From Micrococcaceae bacterium UBA7136 (GTDB lineage Bacteria; Actinomycetota; Actinomycetes; Actinomycetales; Micrococcaceae), in the NCBI GenBank assembly GCA_002492045.1, contig DKXC01000012.1:8928-25875 (forward strand): a DNA stretch of 16,948 nt, in the 5' to 3' direction. The position numbers were made by a program, and so were the translations under genes. The notes below the pieces were generated by a model. That model saw nothing but the letters and a program-made list of their open reading frames with translations. It ran no database searches and was not told the DNA's origin. Below, piece by piece: positions 1 to 7,039 of the stretch. Within the stretch, counting starts at the first letter, position 1, and every line of letters begins with the position of its first letter.

Positions 1-31
1 GCGTAGAAGACGGAAAATTGGTAGTTTACCC

Positions 32-1300
32 ATGTCAGAACCAGAGAAAAGATACCTCCCAAGAACCCTAGATAAAGAGCTAGAGTTCCTCCTCCCTTAT
101 GCCCCAGCAATCGCTATTGACGGCCCTAAGGGCGTGGGCAAAACAGATACTGCCAGCCGCTACGCCGCAACTAAGCTTCAGCTTGATCAGGAGCATCAGA
201 GAAACATTGCAGAGGCAGACCCCACTTTCTCCAGCTTTAAGCCGGGCACTATCCTCCTGGATGAGTGGCAGTACGCCCCTAGCCTGTGGGATTCTGTTCG
301 CAGGCAGGTAGACGCGGGGGCACCGGCCGGTCGTTTCCTCCTGACTGGAAGTGCGACCCCTAGTCAGGGCAACAACACCCACAGCGGGGCAGCTAGGATT
401 CTTAGTTTACGAATGCGTCCTCTCACCTACTACGAGCGTTACCGCCCCCAAAGTCCTGTCAGCCTTTCTGCCCTCCTCATGGGGGAAGAGATTCCTCTCG
501 GGGAGCAAAGCACAGAGGCCGGGTTGAGCCAATATTTTTCTGCCATTGTGAACAGTGGGTTTCCTGGTATTTTTCAGGCTGCACCGCAGATTCGCAGGCG
601 CCTTTTAGACTCCTACCTACTTCGCATCATTGATAAGGACCTACCTGATTCTGGCTACACTGTAAGGCACCCAGAGACCTTTAGGCGCTGGTTGACTGCC
701 TACGCTGCGGCAAGTTCTACTACTACCAGCTACTCTCGTCTGCTTGATGCCACGACCGCCGGTGACGGAAGTCAACCTGCTAAAACCACGACCGCCACCT
801 ATCGGGATTTTCTGACCAAGCTTTGGTTGCTGGATCCTGTTCCTGGATGGACACCCATCAATAACGAATTCACTAAGCTGGCTGTTTCGCCTAAGCATCA
901 GCTTGCTGACCCTGCTTTAGCTGCGCGTCTTCTAGGTTTGGGAACCCACAGTTTTTCAAGCAATCGGGGGGCCCATATGGCGGGTCCTCTCTTCGAGTCT
1001 TTGGTAACACTGACGGTACGGACGGCCGCACAGGCAGCTGACGCTACGGTGAGCCACCTGCGTACCCCTAAGGGAGACAAGGAAATAGATTTGATTGTTC
1101 AGGGGCCGGAGGGGCAGGTTCTTGGAATTGAGGTCAAGCTGACCCCTCATGTTACCGACTCGGACGTCCGTCATCTCTTATGGCTGCGTAAGGAAGCTGG
1201 GCCAGATGTGAGTAACCTGGTGGTTGTCACTACAGGCCCTACTGCTTACCGACGTCAGGACGGGGTTCTAGTGGTCCCGCTGGCACTGCTTGCAGAATAA
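32..1300 (+). CDS. DUF4143-type AAA-like ATPase with C-terminal nuclease-like domain
   Basis: The 422-residue protein has a P-loop at residues 31-38 (GPKGVGKT), a Walker B-like strand ending in acidic residues at 74-80 (ILLDEWQ) and a sensor-like LTGSA at 104-108. The C-terminal 80 residues contain D353 followed by E367-V-K369, the D...ExK arrangement of the PD-(D/E)XK-like fold that ends the DUF4143 family. Length and order (ATPase, helical middle, DUF4143) are normal for this family. Members are widespread in bacteria and archaea and their role is mostly unknown; some sit in accessory or defence regions. The ATG at 32 has only a weak purine-rich stretch upstream, and the left window edge hides its promoter. 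The next gene starts 15 bp downstream, so the two are probably co-transcribed. The family assignment is firm; the function is not known. Confidence 0.85.
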   Translation: MSEPEKRYLPRTLDKELEFLLPYAPAIAIDGPKGVGKTDTASRYAATKLQLDQEHQRNIAEADPTFSSFKPGTILLDEWQYAPSLWDSVRRQVDAGAPAGRFLLTGSATPSQGNNTHSGAARILSLRMRPLTYYERYRPQSPVSLSALLMGEEIPLGEQSTEAGLSQYFSAIVNSGFPGIFQAAPQIRRRLLDSYLLRIIDKDLPDSGYTVRHPETFRRWLTAYAAASSTTTSYSRLLDATTAGDGSQPAKTTTATYRDFLTKLWLLDPVPGWTPINNEFTKLAVSPKHQLADPALAARLLGLGTHSFSSNRGAHMAGPLFESLVTLTVRTAAQAADATVSHLRTPKGDKEIDLIVQGPEGQVLGIEVKLTPHVTDSDVRHLLWLRKEAGPDVSNLVVVTTGPTAYRRQDGVLVVPLALLAE

Positions 1301-1315
1301 AGGAGGCTCAGCGCA

Positions 1316-1558
1316 ATGAAGCATCTATTCAAGAAGATAGCTAGCACACCAGAGTCCTCAAAATACGCTCTGAGCGCCTTGGCTTCCTTACTCTGCTTTG
1401 CCATAGCAACCTGGGCTTCTTTCCGGTTCTTCTTTGAGCAGGCAACCGAACCTGCACCCACCTGGGCTTACCTCCTGCTTCCTGCTCTTGCCCTCAGCTT
1501 TTTAGTCAGCTTCAGCTGGAATCTCAGAAAGGCTAGGAACTATCCCAACAAGCAGTAG
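1316..1558 (+). CDS. Small two-helix membrane protein, function unknown
   Basis: This 80-residue protein has two clear hydrophobic segments, roughly residues 19-42 (tryptophan- and phenylalanine-rich) and 51-70, with a basic N-terminus (KHLFKK) and a basic C-terminal tail. That suggests a hairpin with both ends in the cytoplasm. A perfect AGGAGG at 1301-1306 begins one base after the stop codon of the ATPase and lies 9 bases before the ATG, so translation is well supported and probably coupled to the upstream gene. I do not recognise the family. The context suggests the ATPase and this protein act together at the membrane, but that is inference from spacing only. Confidence 0.7.
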   Translation: MKHLFKKIASTPESSKYALSALASLLCFAIATWASFRFFFEQATEPAPTWAYLLLPALALSFLVSFSWNLRKARNYPNKQ

Positions 1559-1711
1559 ATGAGAGGCACTTTCCTCCACCTAAACGTGACCAAGAGCCCG
1601 GCCTTTTGAGAGCCTAGGACTACCCTTTTCTCAGGCTCTTGGGTGAGAATAGAGGAAGTTTGTCTCGGCGGCGCTTAGGCGTCCGCTCCTCCCCTACAGA
1701 AAGGTCAGGCC
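1559..1711 (+). promoter_or_regulatory. Leader region of dedA with competing inverted repeats
   Basis: The 9-bp arm CCAAGAGCC (1590-1598) is exactly complementary to GGCTCTTGG (1634-1642). A second copy of the left arm, GAGAGCC (1608-1614), could pair with the same right arm through one G-U pair. No T-run follows, so this is not a standard terminator for the gene at 1316-1558. It could be a leader structure that switches between two hairpins, or chance. No convincing promoter was picked out. Confidence 0.3.
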
Positions 1712-2335
1712 TTGCAGGGCATTATTGACTGGATTATCTCTCTCATGGAGGCCATTGGTGCCCCCGGCGTGGGCCTGGGTGTTTTCCTTGAGAACATCTT
1801 CCCGCCCATTCCCTCCGAGGTTATTCTGCCCCTGGCTGGCTTCACCTCTTCTCAGGGTTCCATGAACGTTATTGCCGCCTTCATTTGGGCTACGGTTGGC
1901 TCCATGGTGGGCGCCTACGTCCTCTACTACCTGGGGGCGGCTATTGGTGCTGATCGTCTGCGCAAGATTGCTGACCGCATGTGGCTGGTTAAGGTCAGTG
2001 ACGTGGACGGCGCCCTGGCCTGGTTTGATAAGTACGGCAAGATTTCAATTCTGCTGGGCCGGGTGATTCCCGGTATTCGCTCCCTGATTTCTATTCCTGC
2101 CGGCATTGACCGCATGAACCCCCTGACCTTCGGTTTTTACACCCTGATTGGTTCTTCTGTCTGGAATGCCCTGCTGATTTATTGTGGCTGGGTTCTGGGC
2201 GAGAACTGGCACATGGTTGAGGGCGTCATTGACCAGTATTCCAAGGTTGTTTACGCCCTTGTTGCCCTGGTTCTGGTGGGTGTTCTGGTTTGGCTGGTTC
2301 GCCGGGCCCAGAAGGATAAGGCTTCAGCGGCCTAG
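1712..2335 (+). CDS. DedA family (SNARE-associated/VTT domain) integral membrane protein
   Basis: This is a 207-residue DedA/VTT-domain protein of the cytoplasmic membrane. Typical family signatures are present: FLENIFPPIPSE at residues 25-36, GRVIPGIR at 116-123 and IPAG at 128-131, with hydrophobic segments before, between and after them. The C-terminus ends in a basic tail (RRAQKDK). DedA proteins are linked to membrane homeostasis and lipid-carrier recycling; some members flip undecaprenyl phosphate or phospholipids. Which applies here cannot be read from sequence. The start chosen is TTG at 1712, preceded by GAAAGG at about 1699-1704. The next in-frame ATG (1745) would cut into the first hydrophobic stretch and lacks a good ribosome binding site. 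A strong terminator follows 13 bp after the stop, so the gene is probably the end of its transcript. Confidence 0.88.
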   Translation: MQGIIDWIISLMEAIGAPGVGLGVFLENIFPPIPSEVILPLAGFTSSQGSMNVIAAFIWATVGSMVGAYVLYYLGAAIGADRLRKIADRMWLVKVSDVDGALAWFDKYGKISILLGRVIPGIRSLISIPAGIDRMNPLTFGFYTLIGSSVWNALLIYCGWVLGENWHMVEGVIDQYSKVVYALVALVLVGVLVWLVRRAQKDKASAA

Positions 2336-2348
2336 ACCCCCTGAAGAT

Positions 2349-2394
2349 AAGGACGCCACCTCTGATGCTTGTGTCAGGGGTGGCGTCCTTTTCT
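2349..2394 (+). terminator. Rho-independent terminator after dedA
   Basis: A 17-bp stem (2349-2365 with 2374-2390, one G-U pair) closes an 8-base loop and runs into TTTT at 2389-2392. It lies between convergent genes: dedA reads in from the left and the RNase H-like gene from the right. On the minus strand the tail is only weakly T-rich, so its main direction is rightward. Confidence 0.85.
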
Positions 2395-2409
2395 GTGCCC
2401 TGGCGCGGG

Positions 2410-3606
2410 CTACTTCCAGAGTCGGTTGCGGGCGTGAATGGCCGAGGGTTTGATAGTCAGCCAGGCCGGGCAGGGCAGGCGCAGGGCTTTTTCGCAGCCT
2501 GATAGGGCTGTGATGATGGATTCACAGCGCTGGTTGAACTCGCTAACGTGGCTCTTGTCTACCACCTGCCCAGGGAAGTGCCGGTGCATTTTGGAGACCG
2601 AGTCTGAGGATTCTTGCAGGCCGTGGCCGGTGTGGCCGGGTACGTGCTTGACGATGACTCGCCGCTCCCGGATAGCTTCGGTCAGTTTCTCCATGAGGGC
2701 TAGGACTTCCTGGTTTTGGACGCCTTCTGCCACCCATTGGGCGTAGGAGGCCCGGCTGTGGGAGAGCCGCAACAGAAAGGTCAGGGCCCCTAGAGAGTCA
2801 GTGTTGATGATCAGCTGCCGTCCGCCGTGGTAGAAGATGTGGAAGGCTGCCAGCATGGCTGAGAGTTCCCCGGTCATGATGTTGGTGGCGTCGTAGTGGG
2901 AGTGGAAGAAGAAGCCTTCTTCGCTGACGCCACCGATGCCCATGCGTCCGCCCTTGAGGTAGCGCTTGTTGTTGGTGGACCGGTAGGAGCAGTCGGTGAA
3001 GACCTTGTAGGGGGTCAGGTTGTCTAGGGGCTGGACGGCGGTCTTGGCCTCGTATTCTTGGTGGGCTAGGGCGGTGGCCTGGTCCATGGCGAGGGCCATG
3101 CTGTCGGCGGCTGGGGTTCCGGCTAGTTTGACGTGGATTTCCCCTAGGGAGTGGGCTTCGTAGGGGTTGAGCACCTTGTCGATGGACCGGTATTCCAGGA
3201 AGCTGCGGAATTGGGGTAGTTTGCGGAAGAGCTGTTTAAGGTAGTGCTTGTCGGCAGCTACGGTAATCAGGTTCTGCTGGTATTGGGCGGGGATATGCTC
3301 CATGGCCTGCAGGATGGCGCGTCCTAGCATGTCGGTGTGGACGCTGTCGCAGGAGGTCATGAGGCAGTGGCTGGCGGAGTCAGTGAGGGGTTCTTGACTG
3401 ATGAGTTCTCGTTCGCCGTTTTCACGAGAGATGTAGGTGAGGGCTGTGAGCCCTACGTGGCAGCTGCCGGCGGCCCGCACTTGGTCCATGCTGATGGCGA
3501 TGACGGCTACCCCTTGTTCGGTGAAGCCAGCGGGGTAGGAGCTGGTGTAGTCCGGTGGTTCCCAGGTTAGTTGGCTGCGTTTGAATTGTGCTGGTGTAAG
3601 TTCCAC
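2410..3606 (-). CDS. RNase HI-fold protein with an additional N-terminal RNase H-like domain
   Basis: Numbering is from the GTG start at 3606 (398 residues). Residues about 200-345 form a complete RNase HI domain: D205 (VFTDCSY), E247 (TGELSAML), D270 (IINTDSLGAL), the H-x-P-G-H motif at 321-325 and D335 (SSDSVSKM). That gives all four metal-binding acids, so the domain should cleave the RNA strand of RNA:DNA hybrids. Residues about 30-140 repeat the same pattern of strands and helix (VAVIAISMD, GLTALTYISRENGERELI, TDMLGRAILQAME, LITVAADKHYLKQLF) but lack the acids, suggesting a degenerate second copy. A tail of about 50 residues follows the active domain. AAGGAG at 3621-3616 touches an in-frame ATG (3615) but lies an ideal 9 bases before the GTG, so the GTG is preferred. 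The gene is monocistronic and reads leftward. Confidence 0.8.
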   Translation of the reverse strand: MELTPAQFKRSQLTWEPPDYTSSYPAGFTEQGVAVIAISMDQVRAAGSCHVGLTALTYISRENGERELISQEPLTDSASHCLMTSCDSVHTDMLGRAILQAMEHIPAQYQQNLITVAADKHYLKQLFRKLPQFRSFLEYRSIDKVLNPYEAHSLGEIHVKLAGTPAADSMALAMDQATALAHQEYEAKTAVQPLDNLTPYKVFTDCSYRSTNNKRYLKGGRMGIGGVSEEGFFFHSHYDATNIMTGELSAMLAAFHIFYHGGRQLIINTDSLGALTFLLRLSHSRASYAQWVAEGVQNQEVLALMEKLTEAIRERRVIVKHVPGHTGHGLQESSDSVSKMHRHFPGQVVDKSHVSEFNQRCESIITALSGCEKALRLPCPAWLTIKPSAIHARNRLWK

Positions 3607-3694
3607 ATTGTTCATCTCCTTCTGGTGGTGCTTGGGACGTCTATTTACTCTTTAAAGCTATCGCAAGGTGCTGCTTTATTTCCAGCAGATGAGC

Positions 3695-3720
3695 AGGGGG
3701 TTCCGCCCACAGGCGAAGAA
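3695..3720 (+). repeat. 26-bp direct repeat, copy 1
   Basis: This is identical over 26 bases to 3760-3785. The core can fold as TTC-c-GCC / GGC-GAA around a CACA loop with one bulged C, so each copy is a small hairpin unit rather than a plain direct repeat. The copies are 65 bp apart. Confidence 0.75.
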
Positions 3721-3759
3721 GAACCTCCCTGCGAATCTGGCGAGTGCAAGGAGCCAGGA

Positions 3760-3785
3760 AGGGGGTTCCGCCCACAGGCGAAGAA
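3760..3785 (+). repeat. 26-bp direct repeat, copy 2
   Basis: This is the second identical copy of the hairpin-forming 26-mer, 39 bp downstream of the first. An A-rich run follows, so on the minus strand it is preceded by Ts, the opposite of what a leftward terminator needs. Its function is unknown; it could be an extragenic palindromic repeat family or a protein-binding pair. Confidence 0.75.
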
Positions 3786-3942
3786 AAAGTAGATTCTGTG
3801 GGTTTTGTGGGTTTTAGTGGACTAAAGACACGCCGGGAGAAAAATCTTCTTAATGGGTCACTTAAGCAAACCTTTAAGGTAAGTTGCCTTATAAGTCACC
3901 TGAGTGACGCCAACTCCCTATCACAAGTCGATGAGGACTGAC

Positions 3943-5460
3943 ATGTCACACGAAACTCACGCAGACCCCTTCGCACACGAAGACGCGGGTCTCCACAAGG
4001 GGCTGGGCAAGCGCCAGCTCCAGATGATTGCCATCGGTAGCGCCATCGGCACCGGCCTCTTCCTGGGCGCCGGTTCCCGCCTCGAAACCGCTGGCCCCTC
4101 CCTCTTCATCCTCTACGCAATCTGTGGCTTCTTCGGCTACCTGATTCTGCGGCAACTGGGTGAGCTCATTGTTCACCGTCCCTCCTCTGGCTCCTTCGTC
4201 TCCTACTCCCGCGAGTTCTACGGTGAGAAGGCAGCCTACGTCTCCGGCTGGCTCTACTGGCTCAACTGGGCCATGACCGCCGTTGCCGACGCCACCGCCA
4301 TCGCCATCTACATCAAGTGGTTTGGCCAGTACAGCGAGTTCATTGCCAGCGTCCCCCAGTGGATTATGGCCCTGGTTGTGGTCTGCTTCGTGCTCTGCTT
4401 CAACCTGGTCTCAGTCAAGGTCTTTGGCGAGATGGAGTTCTGGTTCTCCCTCATCAAGGTCAGTGCCCTGGTCATCTTCATGATTATCGGCATCTACTTC
4501 GTCATCTTCGGCACCCCCACCGGCTCTGTCACCGGCTTCTCCCTGATTACCGACAACGGCGGCCTGATCCCCAACGGCATCCTGCCCGCCCTGGTTGTTA
4601 TTCAGGGTGTTGTCTTCGCCTACGCCGGTATTGAGCTGGTCGGTACTACCTCCGGTGAGACCGAGAACGCCCGCCAGATTATCCCCCGGGCTATCAACAC
4701 CGTGATCCTGCGTATTGCCATCTTCTACGTTGGTTCTGTCCTGCTGCTCTGCCTGCTGCTGCCCTACACCGCCTACAGCGCTGACGAGTCCCCCTTCGTG
4801 ACCTTCTTCGGCTCTATCGGTGTTGACTACGCAGCCCCCATCATGCAGCTGGTGGTTATCACCGCAGCCCTCTCCTCCCTCAACGCTGGCCTCTACTCCA
4901 CCGGCCGTATCATGTACTCCATGTCTCAGGCCGGTTCGGCTCCCCGCTTCGCTGGCAAGCTCTCTAAGGGTGGCGTCCCCTTCGGCGGTATCCTCATGAC
5001 CGCTGGCGTGGCTGTAGCCGGTGTCTTCCTCAACTTTGTGGTTCCCGAGGCTGCCTTCGAGATCGTGCTCAACATGGGCGCCCTGGGCACTATGGCCGGC
5101 TGGGCTGCTATCACCCTGTCTCACATGAAGTTCGTCAAGCTCTGCAAGCAGGGCAAGTACCAGCGTCCTGACTACCAGTCGCCCCTGGCCCCGATTACTG
5201 ACTGGCTGGTTATTGCCTTCCTGGTGGGCGTTATCGTCCTCATGGCCGTGGACTACCCGGTAGGTACCTTCACCCTGGGCTCCTTCGTCCTGCTGATTCC
5301 AGTGCTGGTGGCTGGCTGGTTTGCTGTGCGCCGCCGGGTTGAAGAGATCGCTAAGGTGCGTGAGGGCTACACCGGTAGCTTCCCGGTGGTTGCTCACCGC
5401 CCCGGTGTGGACGCCTACCTTGAGAAGAACCGGGTCACCATCCATGACCTGGACGACTAG
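3943..5460 (+). CDS. ansP: Amino acid permease of the APC superfamily, AnsP (L-asparagine permease)-like
   Basis: The 505-residue, 12-helix transporter starts helix 1 with the substrate-binding glycine motif of the amino acid transporter family (IGSAIGTGLFLGAG, about residues 31-44). The stretches GELIVHRPSSGSFVSY, EMEFWFSLIKV and LITDNGG, and TAALSSLN further on, closely follow the E. coli L-asparagine permease as I remember it, more so than CycA or GabP. It should import a neutral or amide amino acid by proton symport. The ATG at 3943 is preceded by GAGGA (3933-3937). Upstream in-frame starts (GTG 3904, ATG 3931) lack a ribosome binding site. The gene stands alone; a long inverted repeat separates it from the ornithine cyclodeaminase gene. 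Family is sure; the exact substrate is not. It could also serve related amino acids such as proline or histidine. Confidence 0.85.
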   Translation: MSHETHADPFAHEDAGLHKGLGKRQLQMIAIGSAIGTGLFLGAGSRLETAGPSLFILYAICGFFGYLILRQLGELIVHRPSSGSFVSYSREFYGEKAAYVSGWLYWLNWAMTAVADATAIAIYIKWFGQYSEFIASVPQWIMALVVVCFVLCFNLVSVKVFGEMEFWFSLIKVSALVIFMIIGIYFVIFGTPTGSVTGFSLITDNGGLIPNGILPALVVIQGVVFAYAGIELVGTTSGETENARQIIPRAINTVILRIAIFYVGSVLLLCLLLPYTAYSADESPFVTFFGSIGVDYAAPIMQLVVITAALSSLNAGLYSTGRIMYSMSQAGSAPRFAGKLSKGGVPFGGILMTAGVAVAGVFLNFVVPEAAFEIVLNMGALGTMAGWAAITLSHMKFVKLCKQGKYQRPDYQSPLAPITDWLVIAFLVGVIVLMAVDYPVGTFTLGSFVLLIPVLVAGWFAVRRRVEEIAKVREGYTGSFPVVAHRPGVDAYLEKNRVTIHDLDD

Positions 5461-5467
5461 CTAGGCT

Positions 5468-5533
5468 CAGGGCTTATTCATGCTGGTTGGTTAGGCTCAC
5501 AGACTCACAGCGACGCCGCATGAATAAGCCCTG
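5468..5533 (+). repeat. 16-bp perfect inverted repeat between ansP and ocd
   Basis: The arm CAGGGCTTATTCATGC (5468-5483) is exactly complementary to 5518-5533, closing a 34-base loop. The loop contains TAGGCTCA (5492-5499), a second copy of 5462-5469. The arms start 8 bases after the ansP stop codon. A transcription terminator for ansP is the simplest reading, but the tail (CTCTTGCCCC) is poor in T and the loop is long. Confidence 0.6.
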
Positions 5534-5629
5534 CTCTTGCCCCCTGGCCCCTTAGCCGTATATCGTTTTTTATGTCACAGGCTTGCCCCTAGAGCAGGCC
5601 ACCTACACTCTCAAAGGAGACGAGTAGCA

Positions 5630-6658
5630 ATGGTTCAGTTGGTTAACGTCACCAACATGGCCCGCTGGATTCAGCGGGAAAGCGTCGAGAAGATCATCGG
5701 CGAGATGATTGAGTACCTAGAACGCGACTTCAAGCGCTGGGAGAAGTTCGACAAGATTGCCCGCGTCGCCAGCCACACCCCCTTCGGTGTCATTGAGCTG
5801 ATGCCCACCTCGGACGGCGAAGAATACTCCTTCAAGTACGTCAACGGCCACCCTTCTAACCCGGCCCGCGGCTTCCAGACCGTCACCGCCTACGGCATGC
5901 TGGCTGATGTTGATAACGGCTACCCCACTTTCATGGCTGAGATGACCCTGCTGACTGCCCTGCGCACCGCAGCTGTCTCTGCCATGGTGGCTAGGAAGCT
6001 GGCCCGCCCTGATTCCCGCAAGATGGCCATGATTGGTTCTGGTTCTCAGTCTGAGTTCCAGGCCCTGGGCTTCCGCGCCGCTATGGGTATTGAGGATCTG
6101 GCTATTTTCGATACTGACCCGGCCGCTATGGAGAAGTTCCGCCGCAACATGGAGCCCCTGGGCTTCCGTATTCACCTGGCTTCTTCGGTGGACGAGGCCC
6201 TGGAAGGTGCAGACATTATCACCACCTGCACCGCTGATAAGGCCCAGAACAAGATTCTGGCCCGCCACCAGGTTAAGCCCGGTGTTCACCTGAATGCTGT
6301 GGGCGGCGACTGCCCCGGTAAGACTGAGCTGGAGGAGCAGATCGTTCGCGACTCCACCGTCTTTGTGGAGTTCCCGCCCCAGACCCGGATTGAGGGTGAG
6401 ATTCAGCAGGTTGAGCCGGACTTCCCGGTGGTGGAGTTCTGGAAGGTGCTGACCGGTGAGGAGCCGGGCCGCCAGTCTGACGAGGAGATTACCCTCTTTG
6501 ACTCTGTTGGCTTCGCGATCTCTGACTTCTCTGCCCTGCGCTACCTGCGGGATTCAACCGCTGGCACCGAGCTGCAGGACTTCATTGAGCTGATTGCTGA
6601 GCCTGAGGACCCCAAGGATCTCTTCTCCCTGGTGGGTTCTCTCAAGCCTGTTGGCTAG
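5630..6658 (+). CDS. ocd: Ornithine cyclodeaminase (NAD-dependent)
   Basis: This cytoplasmic enzyme converts L-ornithine to L-proline plus ammonia using bound NAD+. The 342-residue length is typical. Residues that bind substrate or catalyse in the Pseudomonas putida enzyme (R45, E56, K69, R112 and the catalytic Asp near 228, from memory) are found here at R45, E56, K69, R112 and D227 (AVGGDCPGKTEL). The nucleotide-binding turn is MIGSGSQSEFQALGF (134-148). The C-terminal stretch DSVGFAISDFSALRYL favours true ornithine cyclodeaminase over the related mu-crystallin or alanine dehydrogenase-like members. The ATG at 5630 follows AAAGGAGA (5613-5620); an upstream TTG at 5537 gives an unrelated extension and is rejected. 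No arginase or ornithine-forming gene is in the window, so its ornithine source lies elsewhere. A terminator follows the stop. Confidence 0.92.
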   Translation: MVQLVNVTNMARWIQRESVEKIIGEMIEYLERDFKRWEKFDKIARVASHTPFGVIELMPTSDGEEYSFKYVNGHPSNPARGFQTVTAYGMLADVDNGYPTFMAEMTLLTALRTAAVSAMVARKLARPDSRKMAMIGSGSQSEFQALGFRAAMGIEDLAIFDTDPAAMEKFRRNMEPLGFRIHLASSVDEALEGADIITTCTADKAQNKILARHQVKPGVHLNAVGGDCPGKTELEEQIVRDSTVFVEFPPQTRIEGEIQQVEPDFPVVEFWKVLTGEEPGRQSDEEITLFDSVGFAISDFSALRYLRDSTAGTELQDFIELIAEPEDPKDLFSLVGSLKPVG

Positions 6659-6670
6659 CCACTAGACTGT

Positions 6671-6707
6671 GAGGGGTGGGGAAGGTTCTTCCCTGCCCCT
6701 CTTTCCT
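6671..6707 (+). terminator. Rho-independent terminator after ocd
   Basis: A 13-bp stem with two G-U pairs (6671-6683 with 6689-6701) closes a 5-base loop and is followed by TTTCCT. It begins 12 bases after the ocd stop codon. Its position also rules out the GTG at 6669 as the start of the next small gene. Confidence 0.7.
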
Positions 6708-6728
6708 ATTCGGCCAGATATTAACCTC

Positions 6729-6974
6729 ATGAACCTGCTCTATCTTGCCACTTGGCTGGTGATTCTTCTGCTTGTTTCCAAGCGGTCAGCTGAGACAGAC
6801 AACTTCTTTAGAAACTACCCGGTGGTTCTGGCCCTGCTCTCTATCCTGGCCTTCTCTGCCTGCCTGAGAAACCCTATCGGTGATGCTCCTAGCCAACTGA
6901 CCAGCTTCATCCTCTGTGCTGGCGCTATTCTGCTTGGCTTTTGTTTAGCCAAGCGTCCAAGAGACAGAAAATAA
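6729..6974 (+). CDS. Small three-helix membrane protein, hypothetical
   Basis: The 81-residue reading frame has three hydrophobic segments: residues about 2-17, 30-46 and 57-74. Each is followed by charged or basic residues, and the C-terminus is basic (AKRPRDRK). That composition is unlikely to be chance, but there is no Shine-Dalgarno sequence before the ATG at 6729 and no recognisable family. It lies between the ocd terminator and a terminator shared with ilvD on the other strand. If real it needs its own promoter; TATTAA at 6719-6724 is too close to be convincing. Treat as a possible gene. Confidence 0.4.
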   Translation: MNLLYLATWLVILLLVSKRSAETDNFFRNYPVVLALLSILAFSACLRNPIGDAPSQLTSFILCAGAILLGFCLAKRPRDRK

Positions 6975-6981
6975 AACAAGA

Positions 6982-7015
6982 AAGGTGCCCTGGGATTCTC
7001 CACCCAGGGCACCTT
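6982..7015 (-). terminator. Bidirectional terminator between small ORF and ilvD
   Basis: A perfect 13-bp stem (6982-6994 with 7003-7015) closes an 8-base loop. Read leftward it runs into a long T-rich tail (complement of AAAACAAGAAA), making it a strong terminator for ilvD, whose stop codon is 25 bases upstream. Read rightward the tail CCTTATC is weaker but could end the small ORF. Confidence 0.88.
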
Positions 7016-7039
7016 CCTTATCAGGGCAAGACTCAGGGC

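Larger units (their letters stand above)
3607..3942. other. Gene-free region with repeats and divergent promoters
   Basis: This stretch separates the leftward RNase H-like gene from the rightward permease gene. It holds an AT-rich block at about 3641-3665, the probable promoter zone of the leftward gene. It also holds two copies of a 26-bp repeat (listed separately), a tandem 9-mer GTGGGTTTT at 3798-3806 and 3807-3815, and an AT-rich block at 3841-3895 that probably carries the permease promoter (TATAAG at 3890-3895 is the best -10 match). A small inverted repeat, GTCAC/GTGAC (3895-3899 and 3904-3908), follows. The short reading frames crossing the region show no family resemblance and no ribosome binding site. 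Confidence 0.5.

Noticed and set aside
3695..3785. Two identical 26-bp repeats with a 39-bp spacer looked like a minimal CRISPR array
   Set aside because: Only two copies, no cas genes, and the repeat lies in a promoter-bearing gap; a palindromic repeat pair is the simpler reading.
3798..3815. Tandem 9-mer GTGGGTTTT
   Set aside because: Two units only; too short to call a functional repeat.
4411..5445. A 344-residue open frame on the minus strand opposite ansP
   Set aside because: It is the antisense shadow of a GC-rich transporter gene: its protein is a low-complexity mix of G, H, D, E and N with no domain.
5537..5629. TTG start extending ornithine cyclodeaminase by 31 residues
   Set aside because: The extension is proline- and arginine-rich with no likeness to the family, and the ATG at 5630 has AAAGGAGA and matches family numbering.
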